From assembly GCA_022827325.1 (NCBI GenBank), contig JAJDTE010000143.1, forward strand, positions 49,346 through 113,345: a stretch of DNA of 64,000 nucleotides, written 5' to 3'. Below are positions 1 through 8,585 of this stretch, in pieces. Position numbers and translations under genes: made by a program. Origin of the DNA: VYFG01 sp022827325. Its GTDB lineage: Bacteria; Pseudomonadota; Gammaproteobacteria; Arenicellales; Poriferihabitantaceae. Position 1 is the stretch's first letter, and the number at the start of each line of letters is the position of its first letter. The notes beneath the pieces were generated by a model. It had not been told where the DNA came from. It did not search any database and saw nothing but the letters and a program-made list of their open reading frames with translations.

Positions 1-2
1 CC

Positions 3-437
3 GCCTACCTGATCGACTTTGCGCTCCGGCAGGTGGTCCGCAGCGGAACCGCGTCCCGCGCATCACGGCACTTTCCGTCGTCACTCGGACTGGCGGGCAA
101 GACGGGCACCACCGACGACTACCGGGACAGCTGGTTCGCGGGATACAGCGGTAACCTGGTGACCGTGGTGTGGGTGGGCCGGGACGATAACCGCCCGGTG
201 GGCCTGACCGGCGCCGGCGGCGCCATGCGCGTGTGGATGGAAATCATGCAGGCACTTCCCCTTGCGCCGTCCGCACACCGGCGACCCTCCGGGGTGCGCT
301 TCCTGGAACTGGACCCGGCCACCGGGCTGCTTGCCCGGGACAGCTGCCCGGAGCGCATCCGGATACCCGTGATGGCGCGAAGCCGTACCCCCAGGCCCGC
401 GCCCTGTTCCGGCGCGGGCGGGACCGGCCGGAACTGA
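3..437 (+). CDS. mrcB: Penicillin-binding protein 1B, C-terminal part (cut by window edge)
   Basis: This is the end of a bifunctional class A penicillin-binding protein, which polymerises and cross-links peptidoglycan on the outer face of the inner membrane. The frame is open from the first bases and stops at 435-437, leaving about 144 residues. Visible are the transpeptidase KTGTT box followed by DDYRDSWFAGYSG, and the PBP1B-like stretch VWVGRDDNRP with GAGGAM shortly after. The glycosyltransferase domain and the SxxK and SxN boxes lie upstream of the window. PBP1B is preferred over PBP1A or 1C because of the G(A)xGAM segment after the KTG box. The tail after about residue 120 is Arg/Pro-rich and not conserved. 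Confidence 0.85.
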   Translation, partial: AYLIDFALRQVVRSGTASRASRHFPSSLGLAGKTGTTDDYRDSWFAGYSGNLVTVVWVGRDDNRPVGLTGAGGAMRVWMEIMQALPLAPSAHRRPSGVRFLELDPATGLLARDSCPERIRIPVMARSRTPRPAPCSGAGGTGRN

Positions 438-707
438 TCCAGACCGGTTCCCTCGTATCGTTGCCGGATTCCGTTTCCCCTTCCGGTTCTTCATCAAGAC
501 CGGCACATCATATGATGCCGGTATCTACGATCATGCCCGGACAGTCTTCATTCCGTCCTTGGCCGGCTCATTCCACGGAATAGCGCCTTCCATGTCACCC
601 GGATGCCGTTCCTTAGGAGGACACGGGCAGTGGTGGTAGCGATCCATTGACGTTTCCTATTCTCAGCAACCGGATATGGGCTGGGCTGGGGTTCGGAAGG
701 CTCCAGA
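438..707. other. Intergenic, no gene seen
   Basis: This 270-bp stretch lies between two convergent genes, mrcB on the plus strand and the phosphoesterase on the minus strand. I see no convincing coding frame and no clear hairpin followed by a T run. Confidence 0.5.
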
Positions 708-2735
708 TTAAAATCCTGCCAATAGCGGCAAACCGACCGGATCGTCCGGGAGTGTTGGTGCCATGGGTAAGGAGACCTGCCACTGGGGCTTGTCCGGGAA
801 CAAGCCTGAGAATGTGGCGGCAGCAAGGCAGTCGACTCCCGGCTCACCGAGCAGCAATGCCAGTTTCTTGCCATTCGCCTGAACGATCAGCGCCCGACAT
901 CCGGGCAGCTGGTGACTGCCGGACGAGCTGAATTCGGGATACTTGCATAATTGCCCCGACAGTGCTCGCAGCAGATGAAATGCAGGCCTGGGATTACACA
1001 GGCGATCCAGTACTCCATGGCGAACAAAGTAACCGCGGTCGATATCCATGAACGTATCCGCGAAGGCCCAGGTATTTTCAAATGCGTTGGCCGCGAACAT
1101 CGCCTCGGCAACGCGATTGGCGGTCCAGTGATCATTGCGAATGGGCGCGGCAGGATTCGATCCGCAAAGGCGTATATGCACTGACGCCTTGGCACCCAGT
1201 TCAGCGGCGGTTCGTGACGCTGCCTCGATGCCATCCCAGGGCCAGACTTCCGCTGTGACCCGGAACACGAATCCTGCGACGCCATCACCAATATCTTCCT
1301 TCAGCCAACGCAGCTGTTCGGTATCGTCCGGCAGAAACCCCTGGTTTATCACATGGTAATAATGACCGGCTTCAGCCCGCAGTTCGGATATCGAACGTAA
1401 CCTCGAAAGGTAAATATCCAGCGGTATTTCTCTGGCCGCCTGCCGAATATCGGTGACATTCAGGTCACGCTCCCCCCAGTCGATGCAGATTTCCCAGGCG
1501 CTGAACAGGTCGTGGTGCCGTCCGATCATGGCCCGGTCCCGATCGGTCGGGGCACCGAATGTGAACAAGACGAACTCCTGTCCGAAGGCGCGTAACTCGC
1601 GCATGCGGTCGCGCGTCGGCTGGTGCAGCAGGTCCCGCAACGGGACGCGCAATCGGCGCACACCGAGTTCCCACAACGCCATCAGCGGATAGTCGTTGCG
1701 AACCTCCTTGCGGTCGAATTCATCAAGGCCCCCGGTCGGGGGAATTTCCACGATCTCCGCCCAGTTGTGACGCATGTCGAAACCGAATCGGAAATGCGGA
1801 TTGGTAAGCGGATGAGCAGCCGGGAGCAGTGGGGAGACAGCCTCGTCGAGAGATGCGGACTCGAGTACGCGCCCGAAAGTGCGCCTGATTTCGACGAGAT
1901 GCCCTTGCTCGTGTACGTGGACCAGGAAATAGGCGAGTTTCGGCCGGTCGTTCCGGCCGGCCTCGTCTTCGTCACCCGGCGGGCTACGGTACATCTCGCT
2001 GTAATCCTGGCGGACGAAGGAGGTCGAAGGTACCAGGTAGCAGTCGGTTTGGGCGTAACGGTTGTACCAGAAATTGTGCACATGGCCGGCCAGCATGACT
2101 TCCACCCCGTAGCGTTCCAGCAACCCGAGCAGCCAGCCGCGACCGGGTTCGGCCAGGTTGTCGTAGTTCACCTCCTCGTCGGGCCGGGTGAAATACGGCG
2201 GATAGTGGATATGCAGGAAAATGCGCCGGCCACGATGTCGTTCAAGGTCCGCTTCCAGCCAAGCCTGCTGGTTCGCCTCGGCAGCCAGTCCGGAGTTGAT
2301 GATCTGGGCATTGACAATGACGAAGTGAACCGAGTCGTGATCGAAACTCTGGTAGTGTGGGCCGAAATGCTCCTCCCACAAGGCCACGTATTCATCGCAA
2401 ACCGAGGCTGCCGGAGCCCAAGGATTCGGCTTGTCGCCGATGTCGTGGTTTCCTGGTGTCAGGTAAATCGGATGCCGCAACTGCCCTATCTGCTGAAGAA
2501 AACAGTGAGCCGCCCTGCGATACAGATCCGGTATCGCCGGAACCGGGTGGATCAGATCGCCGATATTGACAACAAACTCCAGGTCCATCGAGTTGAGTTC
2601 GCGCACCACGTGGCGCATGCGGGCGTTGGCGAGGCGATTGACGGCATACGGCGAATTGCACTCGTCCTCGCCCTGGTTCAGATGGGTGTCTGTTATGGCC
2701 GCATAGGTGAAACGGCGTGCTCCAAGTCGTTTCAA
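708..2735 (-). CDS. Calcineurin-like metallophosphoesterase with long C-terminal domain
   Basis: The protein has 675 residues. The first 300 carry the full metallophosphoesterase motif set: D16xH18, GD60, GNH97D, HxH at 175-177 and GH218xH220, so a dinuclear metal site and phosphoester hydrolysis are expected. The remaining 350 residues hold a domain I do not recognise. It has repeated beta-alpha character and could be a TIM-barrel-like fold. No signal peptide is evident. It starts 30 bp after the sulfotransferase stop codon, so the two are probably cotranscribed and might respectively remove and add a group on the same kind of small molecule; that link is inference. The substrate is unknown. 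Confidence 0.8.
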   Translation of the reverse strand: MKRLGARRFTYAAITDTHLNQGEDECNSPYAVNRLANARMRHVVRELNSMDLEFVVNIGDLIHPVPAIPDLYRRAAHCFLQQIGQLRHPIYLTPGNHDIGDKPNPWAPAASVCDEYVALWEEHFGPHYQSFDHDSVHFVIVNAQIINSGLAAEANQQAWLEADLERHRGRRIFLHIHYPPYFTRPDEEVNYDNLAEPGRGWLLGLLERYGVEVMLAGHVHNFWYNRYAQTDCYLVPSTSFVRQDYSEMYRSPPGDEDEAGRNDRPKLAYFLVHVHEQGHLVEIRRTFGRVLESASLDEAVSPLLPAAHPLTNPHFRFGFDMRHNWAEIVEIPPTGGLDEFDRKEVRNDYPLMALWELGVRRLRVPLRDLLHQPTRDRMRELRAFGQEFVLFTFGAPTDRDRAMIGRHHDLFSAWEICIDWGERDLNVTDIRQAAREIPLDIYLSRLRSISELRAEAGHYYHVINQGFLPDDTEQLRWLKEDIGDGVAGFVFRVTAEVWPWDGIEAASRTAAELGAKASVHIRLCGSNPAAPIRNDHWTANRVAEAMFAANAFENTWAFADTFMDIDRGYFVRHGVLDRLCNPRPAFHLLRALSGQLCKYPEFSSSGSHQLPGCRALIVQANGKKLALLLGEPGVDCLAAATFSGLFPDKPQWQVSLPMAPTLPDDPVGLPLLAGF

Positions 2736-2765
2736 GTTCCTGCTTCCAAGATCAGCAAGTCGCCA

Positions 2766-3917
2766 TCATACGGCACCGTCGCCTGAATACTGTCGCTTGA
2801 TGCCGAGAATTTGCTTCCATTCCCGCGATGCTCTCAATCCAGTGATGTGCTCCTCGAACGGATCGGTATGCAGCCCGTTCACGGGGCGATCGGCTTCTGA
2901 CCAGACGCCACGCCGCCGGCGCGCTTCGCGCTGGTCGATGAGCCAGTCGTGGTAGCTTTCCAGCACCAGTCGACCGCCCGGACCAACCAATGCCGCCGCG
3001 CGGAAACAGGCATCCAGATCGCGGTACCGCTGGGCCTCATCTTCATCGATCGCGATTGGCTCGATGTTGAGGGTGTAGCCTTCTGCCTGGTGGACCTGCC
3101 CGGCGACGCCGGCGTAAACCCCCTGGTCGCGCAGGCTCATCTGCTCTTGGTAAATGCCGATGTATTGGTCGGTTATTGGTGAAGACAGCGCTTTGTGATC
3201 CCGCAGCCGGCCGCGTTCGCGTGCGACCGCACCCTGGTGAAAGTCGAGCAGACGGTTTTCGTACTCTTCACCAAGAAATTCACAGACTCCGCGTAACACG
3301 TTCACGGGATCTCGAACCAGATTCTCATAGTGAACGTCATGCCAGTTTTCAGCGCCGAGTTCGTCACGCAGGATTTGGGCGTGGCGTTGACTGTGCGACC
3401 AGTTTTCAGCCGCAACGAAAACGTTGTTGGGCCCGAAATCGGACCCGATCGCGTCAACGCTCATGTCGCGTCCGTCCCGCGTAATGCAGACGATCTTGGC
3501 ACCAGGGAAGTCGGTGAGAATTTCGCGGACGAAATACAGGTTGTTCGGTGTTTTCTCACCCCACCGCGGCTTGCCAACCCATTTGGCATAGGATTCGAGC
3601 ATTGCGCAGAAAATTCCCGCGAAACTGGATTCTCTGGCGCATTCGAGGATTTCCGATACGGCGGTTCGGGGATTGAACGGCATGCCCCACAGAGGATTGC
3701 GAAGCCCGAATATCATTTCATCGGCCAGCGTGTGCAGGTTTTCTGGTTCGTCGAGCGAACCGTAACTGTAAAGATATCCGCGAAATCTCGGGTACCACCA
3801 TGACACCTCCGGTACCGCCAGCCGGGAATGCATGCCGAGAATCGCCATCAGCAACGTCGACCCCGAGCGTTCCTGGCCCACGATAAAAAACGGCTTTTCG
3901 TCGAGATCGATCGGCAT
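2766..3917 (-). CDS. PAPS-dependent sulfotransferase family protein
   Basis: The protein has 383 residues and the layout of a bacterial sulfotransferase. The N-terminal loop GQERSGSTLL (residues 14-23) is the 5'-phosphosulfate-binding motif, and CITRDGRDMSVD (144-155) is the 3'-phosphate-binding motif. Such enzymes move sulfate from PAPS to a hydroxyl or amine of a small molecule or sugar. Transcription probably starts at a strong minus-strand promoter at 3949-3977, which also overlaps the promoter of the divergent GntR gene, so this gene pair may be under GntR control. The acceptor cannot be told from sequence. Confidence 0.85.
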   Translation of the reverse strand: MPIDLDEKPFFIVGQERSGSTLLMAILGMHSRLAVPEVSWWYPRFRGYLYSYGSLDEPENLHTLADEMIFGLRNPLWGMPFNPRTAVSEILECARESSFAGIFCAMLESYAKWVGKPRWGEKTPNNLYFVREILTDFPGAKIVCITRDGRDMSVDAIGSDFGPNNVFVAAENWSHSQRHAQILRDELGAENWHDVHYENLVRDPVNVLRGVCEFLGEEYENRLLDFHQGAVARERGRLRDHKALSSPITDQYIGIYQEQMSLRDQGVYAGVAGQVHQAEGYTLNIEPIAIDEDEAQRYRDLDACFRAAALVGPGGRLVLESYHDWLIDQREARRRRGVWSEADRPVNGLHTDPFEEHITGLRASREWKQILGIKRQYSGDGAV

Positions 3918-3936
3918 CGAACTTGCGCTCTCATTA

Positions 3937-3964
3937 TTGACATGAAAGATTCTATGTTTAGAAT
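3937..3964 (+). promoter_or_regulatory. Sigma70-type promoter for the GntR/tct genes
   Basis: A perfect -35 (TTGACA, 3937-3942) and a good -10 (TAGAAT, 3959-3964) lie 16 bp apart, reading toward the GntR gene at 4018. The -10 is one arm of a 16-bp dyad at 3949-3964 (ATTCTA, TGTT, TAGAAT). Confidence 0.65.
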
Positions 3965-3977
3965 GTTAGTATGTCAA
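3949..3977 (-). promoter_or_regulatory. Opposing sigma70-type promoter for the sulfotransferase gene
   Basis: On the minus strand, TTGACA (3977-3972) and TAGAAT (3954-3949) are separated by 17 bp, reading toward the sulfotransferase start at 3917. It overlaps the plus-strand promoter almost completely, so RNA polymerase could occupy only one at a time. The outer arms TTGACAT/ATGTCAA and the inner dyad are nearly concentric and would suit a dimeric regulator such as the adjacent GntR protein. Confidence 0.65.
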
Positions 3978-4017
3978 AATCTATTTCGATTTCAGATCAG
4001 CACGAAAGGAAGATCCC

Positions 4018-4752
4018 ATGCCTCTAGCCCCCATGCTACGAACCACGCCTGGCAAACTGTACGTGCACATCGCCAGCGTCATCCGTCGCCGGATCGAGAA
4101 CGGCGATTGGAAACCCGGGGACCAGATTCCAACGATATCGAGCTTGGCCAAACAGCTCGATGTGGCCATCGTTTCGGTGCGCCAGGCGCTGGATTTGCTC
4201 GAGCAGGACGGTCTGCTGCGCCGCCAGCAGGGCAAAGGAACCTTCGTTGAAGAGAGTGCCGCGATAAAGCAGATCTGGCTGGAGATGGACTCGACCTGGG
4301 GCGCGCTGGTCAAGAAATGGGAAGGTATCAGCCCAACGATCCTGGCGGCGCATGACCATGTAGTCGATGTGCCGCTGCGGCCGGGAGAGGGGTTTCCGGT
4401 CGGCCCGTATCACTTTATGCGGCGGCTGCACGCCTTCGAAGGTGCGCCGTATGCGATCGTCAACATATACCTCGACATGGCAATCTACGAATGGGCGCCG
4501 GATCGTTTCGACGCCGAGCGCGTGGTGCCCATCATCCAGGCGATGGATGATGTCGAGATTGGTGCGGCCACCGAGGTGCTGAGTGTTGCCGAAGCAGAGG
4601 CCAATACCGCTGATCTGCTCGGTATCCGGCTGCATTCCCCGATTGCCGAAGTCCGGCGTGTCGTGAAAAACCGCGAGGGTTTCGTGATCTTCCTGGCCGA
4701 ATGCGTTTACCGAGGCGACATGGTGAAACTCGAACGCCGCTTCGTCATATGA
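4018..4752 (+). CDS. GntR-family regulator with UTRA-type ligand domain
   Basis: The protein has 244 residues. The first 75 form a winged helix with the GntR pattern (RRRIENGDWKPGDQIPTIS, LAKQLDVAIVSVRQALDLLEQDGLL, RQQGKGTFV). The rest resembles a UTRA small-molecule-binding domain, ending in typical VRRVVKNREG and ECVYRGDMVKLER segments. It is divergent from the sulfotransferase gene and 53 bp upstream of the TctCBA importer, so it probably senses the imported carboxylate or a derivative and acts at the dyad at 3949-3964. GAAAGGAAG just before the ATG serves as ribosome binding site. Confidence 0.9.
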   Translation: MPLAPMLRTTPGKLYVHIASVIRRRIENGDWKPGDQIPTISSLAKQLDVAIVSVRQALDLLEQDGLLRRQQGKGTFVEESAAIKQIWLEMDSTWGALVKKWEGISPTILAAHDHVVDVPLRPGEGFPVGPYHFMRRLHAFEGAPYAIVNIYLDMAIYEWAPDRFDAERVVPIIQAMDDVEIGAATEVLSVAEAEANTADLLGIRLHSPIAEVRRVVKNREGFVIFLAECVYRGDMVKLERRFVI

Positions 4753-4805
4753 GCCGGCCTGCACCGGCAGGCAGGCAACCACCAACCGCGCATAGGAGGT
4801 TAGAA

Positions 4806-5768
4806 ATGAAGTTTTTATTCAAAACAGCCAGTCTGCTGGCCGCGCTGCTCCTGTTCCCCGCGACAGCCCAGGCCGAATTTCCGAACAAGCCGATCACGGT
4901 GCTGAACGGTGCCGGTGTTGGCGGCGGTGTCGATACCTACGGGCGCATCGTCGCAAGCGTCGCACCGGATGTCCTCGACGGTCAGCCAATGATCGTCGTA
5001 AACCGGCCTGGCGGAGCCCATACGGTAGCGTTGAAGCACCTGAAACGTGCCAAACCGGACGGCTACACCCTCGCGATGGTGTCTTTCGGCAGCAGCGTCA
5101 TTGCTTCTACGTTGCGCGATATCGGACTCGACCCCATCAATGAGTTCGAGTTTGTCGCCCAAGTTGGCGCCATCGTGCCCGCGCTGTTTGTCAAGCAGGG
5201 CAGTGCCTATGCGGACCCGACATCGGTCATCGAAGCCGCCAGGCAAAATCCCGGAAACATGAGCTATGGCCACTCCGGCCGGGGCTCGGCGACAAATATC
5301 GCCATGGTCGCCTGGCTTGCCGCAAACGATATCTCGATGAAGGACGTGCCGTTCAAGGGCGGCGGTCAGTCGCGAGCCGCGCTGATTGCCGGCGACGTCG
5401 ATTTCCTCAGTACCGGCATCCAGCAGTACAGCGGTTTCAAGGACAAGATCAACGCGCTCGGTGTATTTCCGGGCGTACGGGACAATGCCTTTTCCGAGGT
5501 GCTGACGATGAAGGAACAGGGTGTCGCATTTGTCGATGTCTATTCGCCGGTGATGATCCTGGCGCCGAAAGAGACACCACCCGATGTGATCGCCCGATTG
5601 GAAAAGGCGATCGCCGATACGGTCGAGAATCGGGCCTTTACCAAGCTTGCCAAGTCCGCCAACCTAAACGTCGTGTTTGCCAGCAGCGAGGACTCCAGGA
5701 CGTTGATGGAACGTCTATCACGCGAGTGGGCGTCGACGCTCGATCAGGTGAAGGCATCTGTAAACTAG
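4806..5768 (+). CDS. tctC: Tripartite tricarboxylate transporter binding protein (TctC-like)
   Basis: The 320-residue protein begins with a clear signal peptide (KTASLLAALLLFPATAQA, cleavage near residue 21). Mature sequence starts FPNKPITVLNGAGVGGGVDTYGRIVA, the usual Bug/TctC N-terminus, and YGHSGRGSATNIAM plus VPFKGGGQSRAALIAGDVDF are conserved family segments. It binds a carboxylate in the periplasm and delivers it to TctAB. The start was set at 4806, 6 bp after AGGAGG (4795-4800); longer in-frame starts lack a signal peptide. It lies between the GntR gene and tctB. Confidence 0.92.
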   Translation: MKFLFKTASLLAALLLFPATAQAEFPNKPITVLNGAGVGGGVDTYGRIVASVAPDVLDGQPMIVVNRPGGAHTVALKHLKRAKPDGYTLAMVSFGSSVIASTLRDIGLDPINEFEFVAQVGAIVPALFVKQGSAYADPTSVIEAARQNPGNMSYGHSGRGSATNIAMVAWLAANDISMKDVPFKGGGQSRAALIAGDVDFLSTGIQQYSGFKDKINALGVFPGVRDNAFSEVLTMKEQGVAFVDVYSPVMILAPKETPPDVIARLEKAIADTVENRAFTKLAKSANLNVVFASSEDSRTLMERLSREWASTLDQVKASVN

Positions 5769-5782
5769 GTCGTCCCGGTCCG

Positions 5783-6262
5783 GTGCCACATGCGGATCGC
5801 ATCACCGGTGGGCTCGTTATCGCTCTTGGCAGCTTTCTGTTCGTATTCAGCCGTTCGATCGAAGGATTTGGTGATGATCCGGTCGGTCCCCGGTTCTTGC
5901 CGCAGACAGCAACCCTGGGACTGGTTCTGCTGGGCGCCCTGCTGGTTGCTAATCCCGGAGTCAGGCATGCCAGGACCGACCTGACCGACATCGCGACCGA
6001 GGCGAAATCACAAGGATTGCCGCCGGTTATTCTGGCAATGGTCGGAATCGTCTATGTGGGCCTGTTTCACGTGGTCGGTTATCTGCTGGCCACGGCACTG
6101 GTTCTGCCGTCCGTGCTGGTTGTCTTCGGCCATCGCCGGCCGGTGAGAATCCTGGTCCTGAGCCTCCTGGTCACAGCAGCGTTCTACGGAGTCTTTTTTG
6201 TCCTGCTAGGTGCCCACGACCCACCCGGCGTCTGGCTCGATCTCAGGGGGCTGCTCGACTAG
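5783..6262 (+). CDS. tctB: TctB-like small membrane subunit
   Basis: About 160 residues, with four hydrophobic segments, a DPVGPRFLPQ motif near residue 32 as in TctB proteins, and a central charged loop. It forms the small integral-membrane subunit of a tripartite tricarboxylate transporter. The GTG at 5783 was chosen because the protein then begins just before the first membrane segment; an ATG at 5790 is out of frame and longer in-frame starts overlap tctC. It sits between tctC (14 bp away) and tctA (12 bp). Confidence 0.85.
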   Translation: MPHADRITGGLVIALGSFLFVFSRSIEGFGDDPVGPRFLPQTATLGLVLLGALLVANPGVRHARTDLTDIATEAKSQGLPPVILAMVGIVYVGLFHVVGYLLATALVLPSVLVVFGHRRPVRILVLSLLVTAAFYGVFFVLLGAHDPPGVWLDLRGLLD

Positions 6263-6274
6263 CCGACTATTCCC

Positions 6275-7792
6275 GTGGATATCCTGGCCGGCTTTGAAAC
6301 GATTACGGGCGATCCGGTGGCGATGGCTGCCCTGTTGCTGGCCGCGGTGGCCGGGGTCATCGTCGGCGCCATACCCGGTCTCACGACGGCAGCCGCCATT
6401 GCCATGCTGGTACCGTTGACATATTACGTTCCGCCGCTGCCGGCGCTCGTATTTCTCTATGTGATGGGCAAATCCGGCCGGTTCGGTGGATCGATATCCG
6501 CCATTCTGTTCAATACACCGGGCACCGCGGCATCTGCGGCCACAATGCTCGACGGCCATCCACTGGTCAGGAAAGGAAAGGCCGGCAAGGCTCTGAAAAT
6601 GGCTTCAGTCGCCTCGGTTTGCGGCGACTTTTGCGGTGACCTGATCCTGATCTTCGGCGTCGTGTTCATCGCCCAGTACACTGAAAGACTGGGACCGCCC
6701 GAATACTTTGCCGCCCACCTGATGGCGTTCGTCCTGATTGGCAGCATGATTGGCAAATCCATCCTCAAGGGATTCATCAGCGGCCTGTTGGGTGTTGTCC
6801 TCAGCACAGTCGGTCTCGACACCATCAGCGGAATGCCTCGGCTTACTTTCGGTATCGCCGAGCTCGAGGGAGGCCTGTCCCTGGTACCGCTGCTGATCGG
6901 CGTCTTCGTGCTTTCCGAGGTGTTCGTCCGGAGCGAACAGTCGGCCGCCGCCAGCGTCGAGACCTCGCCCCGTCAATCGCAAAATCCGGGTGATCAGACG
7001 CTGCATTGGTCAGAAATCAGGCCCTGTGTTCCGGTCATACTGCGCTCCACCGGCATCGGCTCGATGATCGGAATGCTGCCGGGAATCGGCTCGGCGGTAG
7101 CTTGCTTCATTGCCTACGGGGAAGAAAAACGCCGGGCACCGGATCCGGAGAAATGGGGAACCGGCGAATTAAGGGGTATTGCCGCACCGGAATCGGCGAA
7201 CAACGCCGTATCCGGACCAAGCATGATTCCCTTGCTTGCCCTCGGCATTCCAGGCAGCACGATCGCCGCCATCCTGGTATCGGTCTTCCTGATACACGGC
7301 ATAACCGTCGGCCCGTCCATCTTCGTCCAGGACCGCGATCTTGTCTTTGGTCTGTTTGCCAGCGGCCTGATTGGCATACTGGTTTACGGTGCCATCGGTT
7401 ATTATGCCGGCCCAGTGGTCGGACGGCTGGTGGCCATGCTGTCACCGAACATGATCTACCCGTTCGTTTTCCTGACAGCGTTCGTCGCCGCCTACTCGGC
7501 ACGAAACAGCCTGCTGGACGTGTTGGTTATGACCCTCTTCGGTATCGTTGGCTACGGCATGAAAAAGTTCGATTTCAGTCCGGCCGCGCTGATCATTTCG
7601 TTCGTGCTCACACGCGGTGCAGAAGAAAGCCTGCGCCAGTCGCTGATTATCAGCGACAACGGCCCGTTGATATTCTTCGAGCGTCCATTTGCCATCGGAT
7701 GCTTTGTCATCATGGCGGTGCTGCTGGGAATCCGCGTACGTACTCGGCGCAACCCGGTTAGCACAAGGCAAGATAAAATGACCTCCGGGTAA
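6275..7792 (+). CDS. tctA: TctA-like large membrane subunit
   Basis: The protein has 505 residues and about 11-12 membrane segments. Family motifs are clear: GAIPGLTTAAAIAMLVPLTY near residue 29, SGRFGGSISAILFNTPGTAA near 68, and the second-half counterpart MIGMLPGIGSAVACFIAYG followed by ESANNAVSGPSMIPLLALGIPGS. It is the permease core and pairs with TctB and the TctC binding protein for ion-driven uptake of a carboxylate. The start codon is GTG at 6275. The exact substrate (citrate, aromatic acid, other) is not evident. Confidence 0.92.
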   Translation: MDILAGFETITGDPVAMAALLLAAVAGVIVGAIPGLTTAAAIAMLVPLTYYVPPLPALVFLYVMGKSGRFGGSISAILFNTPGTAASAATMLDGHPLVRKGKAGKALKMASVASVCGDFCGDLILIFGVVFIAQYTERLGPPEYFAAHLMAFVLIGSMIGKSILKGFISGLLGVVLSTVGLDTISGMPRLTFGIAELEGGLSLVPLLIGVFVLSEVFVRSEQSAAASVETSPRQSQNPGDQTLHWSEIRPCVPVILRSTGIGSMIGMLPGIGSAVACFIAYGEEKRRAPDPEKWGTGELRGIAAPESANNAVSGPSMIPLLALGIPGSTIAAILVSVFLIHGITVGPSIFVQDRDLVFGLFASGLIGILVYGAIGYYAGPVVGRLVAMLSPNMIYPFVFLTAFVAAYSARNSLLDVLVMTLFGIVGYGMKKFDFSPAALIISFVLTRGAEESLRQSLIISDNGPLIFFERPFAIGCFVIMAVLLGIRVRTRRNPVSTRQDKMTSG

Positions 7793-7799
7793 ATTGGCA

Positions 7800-8167
7800 G
7801 GCACGCGGGTGATCCGCGGCGGAACAAGGCATTGACAGACCACCGGATCCGGCTGCAATTCAGGGCGTCCGGCGATTACGCCGGCGGGGGCAGCCCCCAT
7901 GTCGGGGCAGCGTGATTGCCCATTGATGGCAGAAAGTATGACTATCGCCCTACCTCGTTGAAATCCATGGGGAAATTCCGGGAACAGCGACAGCATGGAA
8001 AAGGCCTTGGTCGCCAGCGGCACCGGGGATAGCAGCGTGGCGAACGACAGAGCCGGGGCAATCCGGAAACACCGTTCCTCCCGAAATAACGCCGGTACCG
8101 CGTGTGACAGGCGCAGCAGATCCTTCCCCTTTTGCGTCAGTGATGGCGTGTATCTTGCCTCGACCAT
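7800..8167 (-). pseudogene. Possible LysR-type regulator remnant in the tctA-arsC gap
   Basis: The 420-bp gap between tctA and the ArsC gene has no intact gene. On the minus strand, from about 8167 downward, one frame reads SLTQKGKDLLRLSHAVPAL, then FRIAPALSFATLL and LFPEFPHGF. This resembles the end of a LysR helix-turn-helix region running into an effector-binding domain. The DNA-binding N-terminus is missing and later sequence loses similarity. It may be a decayed regulator once divergent from arsC; chance resemblance is possible. Confidence 0.3.
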
Positions 8168-8212
8168 GGCAGCGACATATATTCCCGGCAGTACAGCAGC
8201 GCCCCCTGGTCC

Positions 8213-8563
8213 ATGACCCGCATCTATCACAACCCGTGTTGTTCGAAATCCCGCGCCGTCCTTTCCCTGCTCGAGGCCAGGGGCATCGAACCGGAAGTGG
8301 TCCGCTACCTGGAGACGCCACCCGACGCGGACACGCTGCGCGGCATCGCCGACGCCCTTGGCTGTTCCGTGGGTGATTTCATGCGCAAGGGGGATGCCCT
8401 TTACCGGGAACTCGGCATCGCCGACGGAAATCACGACGAGGATGCGCTGATCCGGCTGGTCGTGGACAATCCCGTTTTGCTGGAACGTCCCATCGTTGTG
8501 CATGATGGCCGTGCCGTGATCGGCAGGCCGCCGGAAGCCGCGCTCACCCTGTTCGACCGCTGA
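8213..8563 (+). CDS. arsC: ArsC/Spx-family arsenate reductase-like protein
   Basis: The 116-residue protein has the thioredoxin-fold ArsC layout: HNPCCSKSR at residues 6-14 with the catalytic Cys10, and LLERPIVVHDGRAVIGRPPE near residue 90 with the conserved RP. ArsC enzymes reduce arsenate with glutathione/glutaredoxin. This short type (NPxCSKSR, PxLLERPIV) is a common gammaproteobacterial housekeeping version, and no ars operon is nearby, so arsenate may not be the true substrate. The following HD-domain gene starts 22 bp downstream, suggesting cotranscription. Confidence 0.88.
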   Translation: MTRIYHNPCCSKSRAVLSLLEARGIEPEVVRYLETPPDADTLRGIADALGCSVGDFMRKGDALYRELGIADGNHDEDALIRLVVDNPVLLERPIVVHDGRAVIGRPPEAALTLFDR

Positions 8564-8585
8564 CCCGATCACCGGAGACATCAAC

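Noticed and set aside
1623..2786. A 387-codon plus-strand frame opposite the phosphoesterase
   Set aside because: The phosphoesterase strand has all catalytic motifs; the opposite frame shows none.
6065..6080. parS-like half site inside tctB
   Set aside because: Only the left half matches; it lies in coding sequence and breaks the palindrome.
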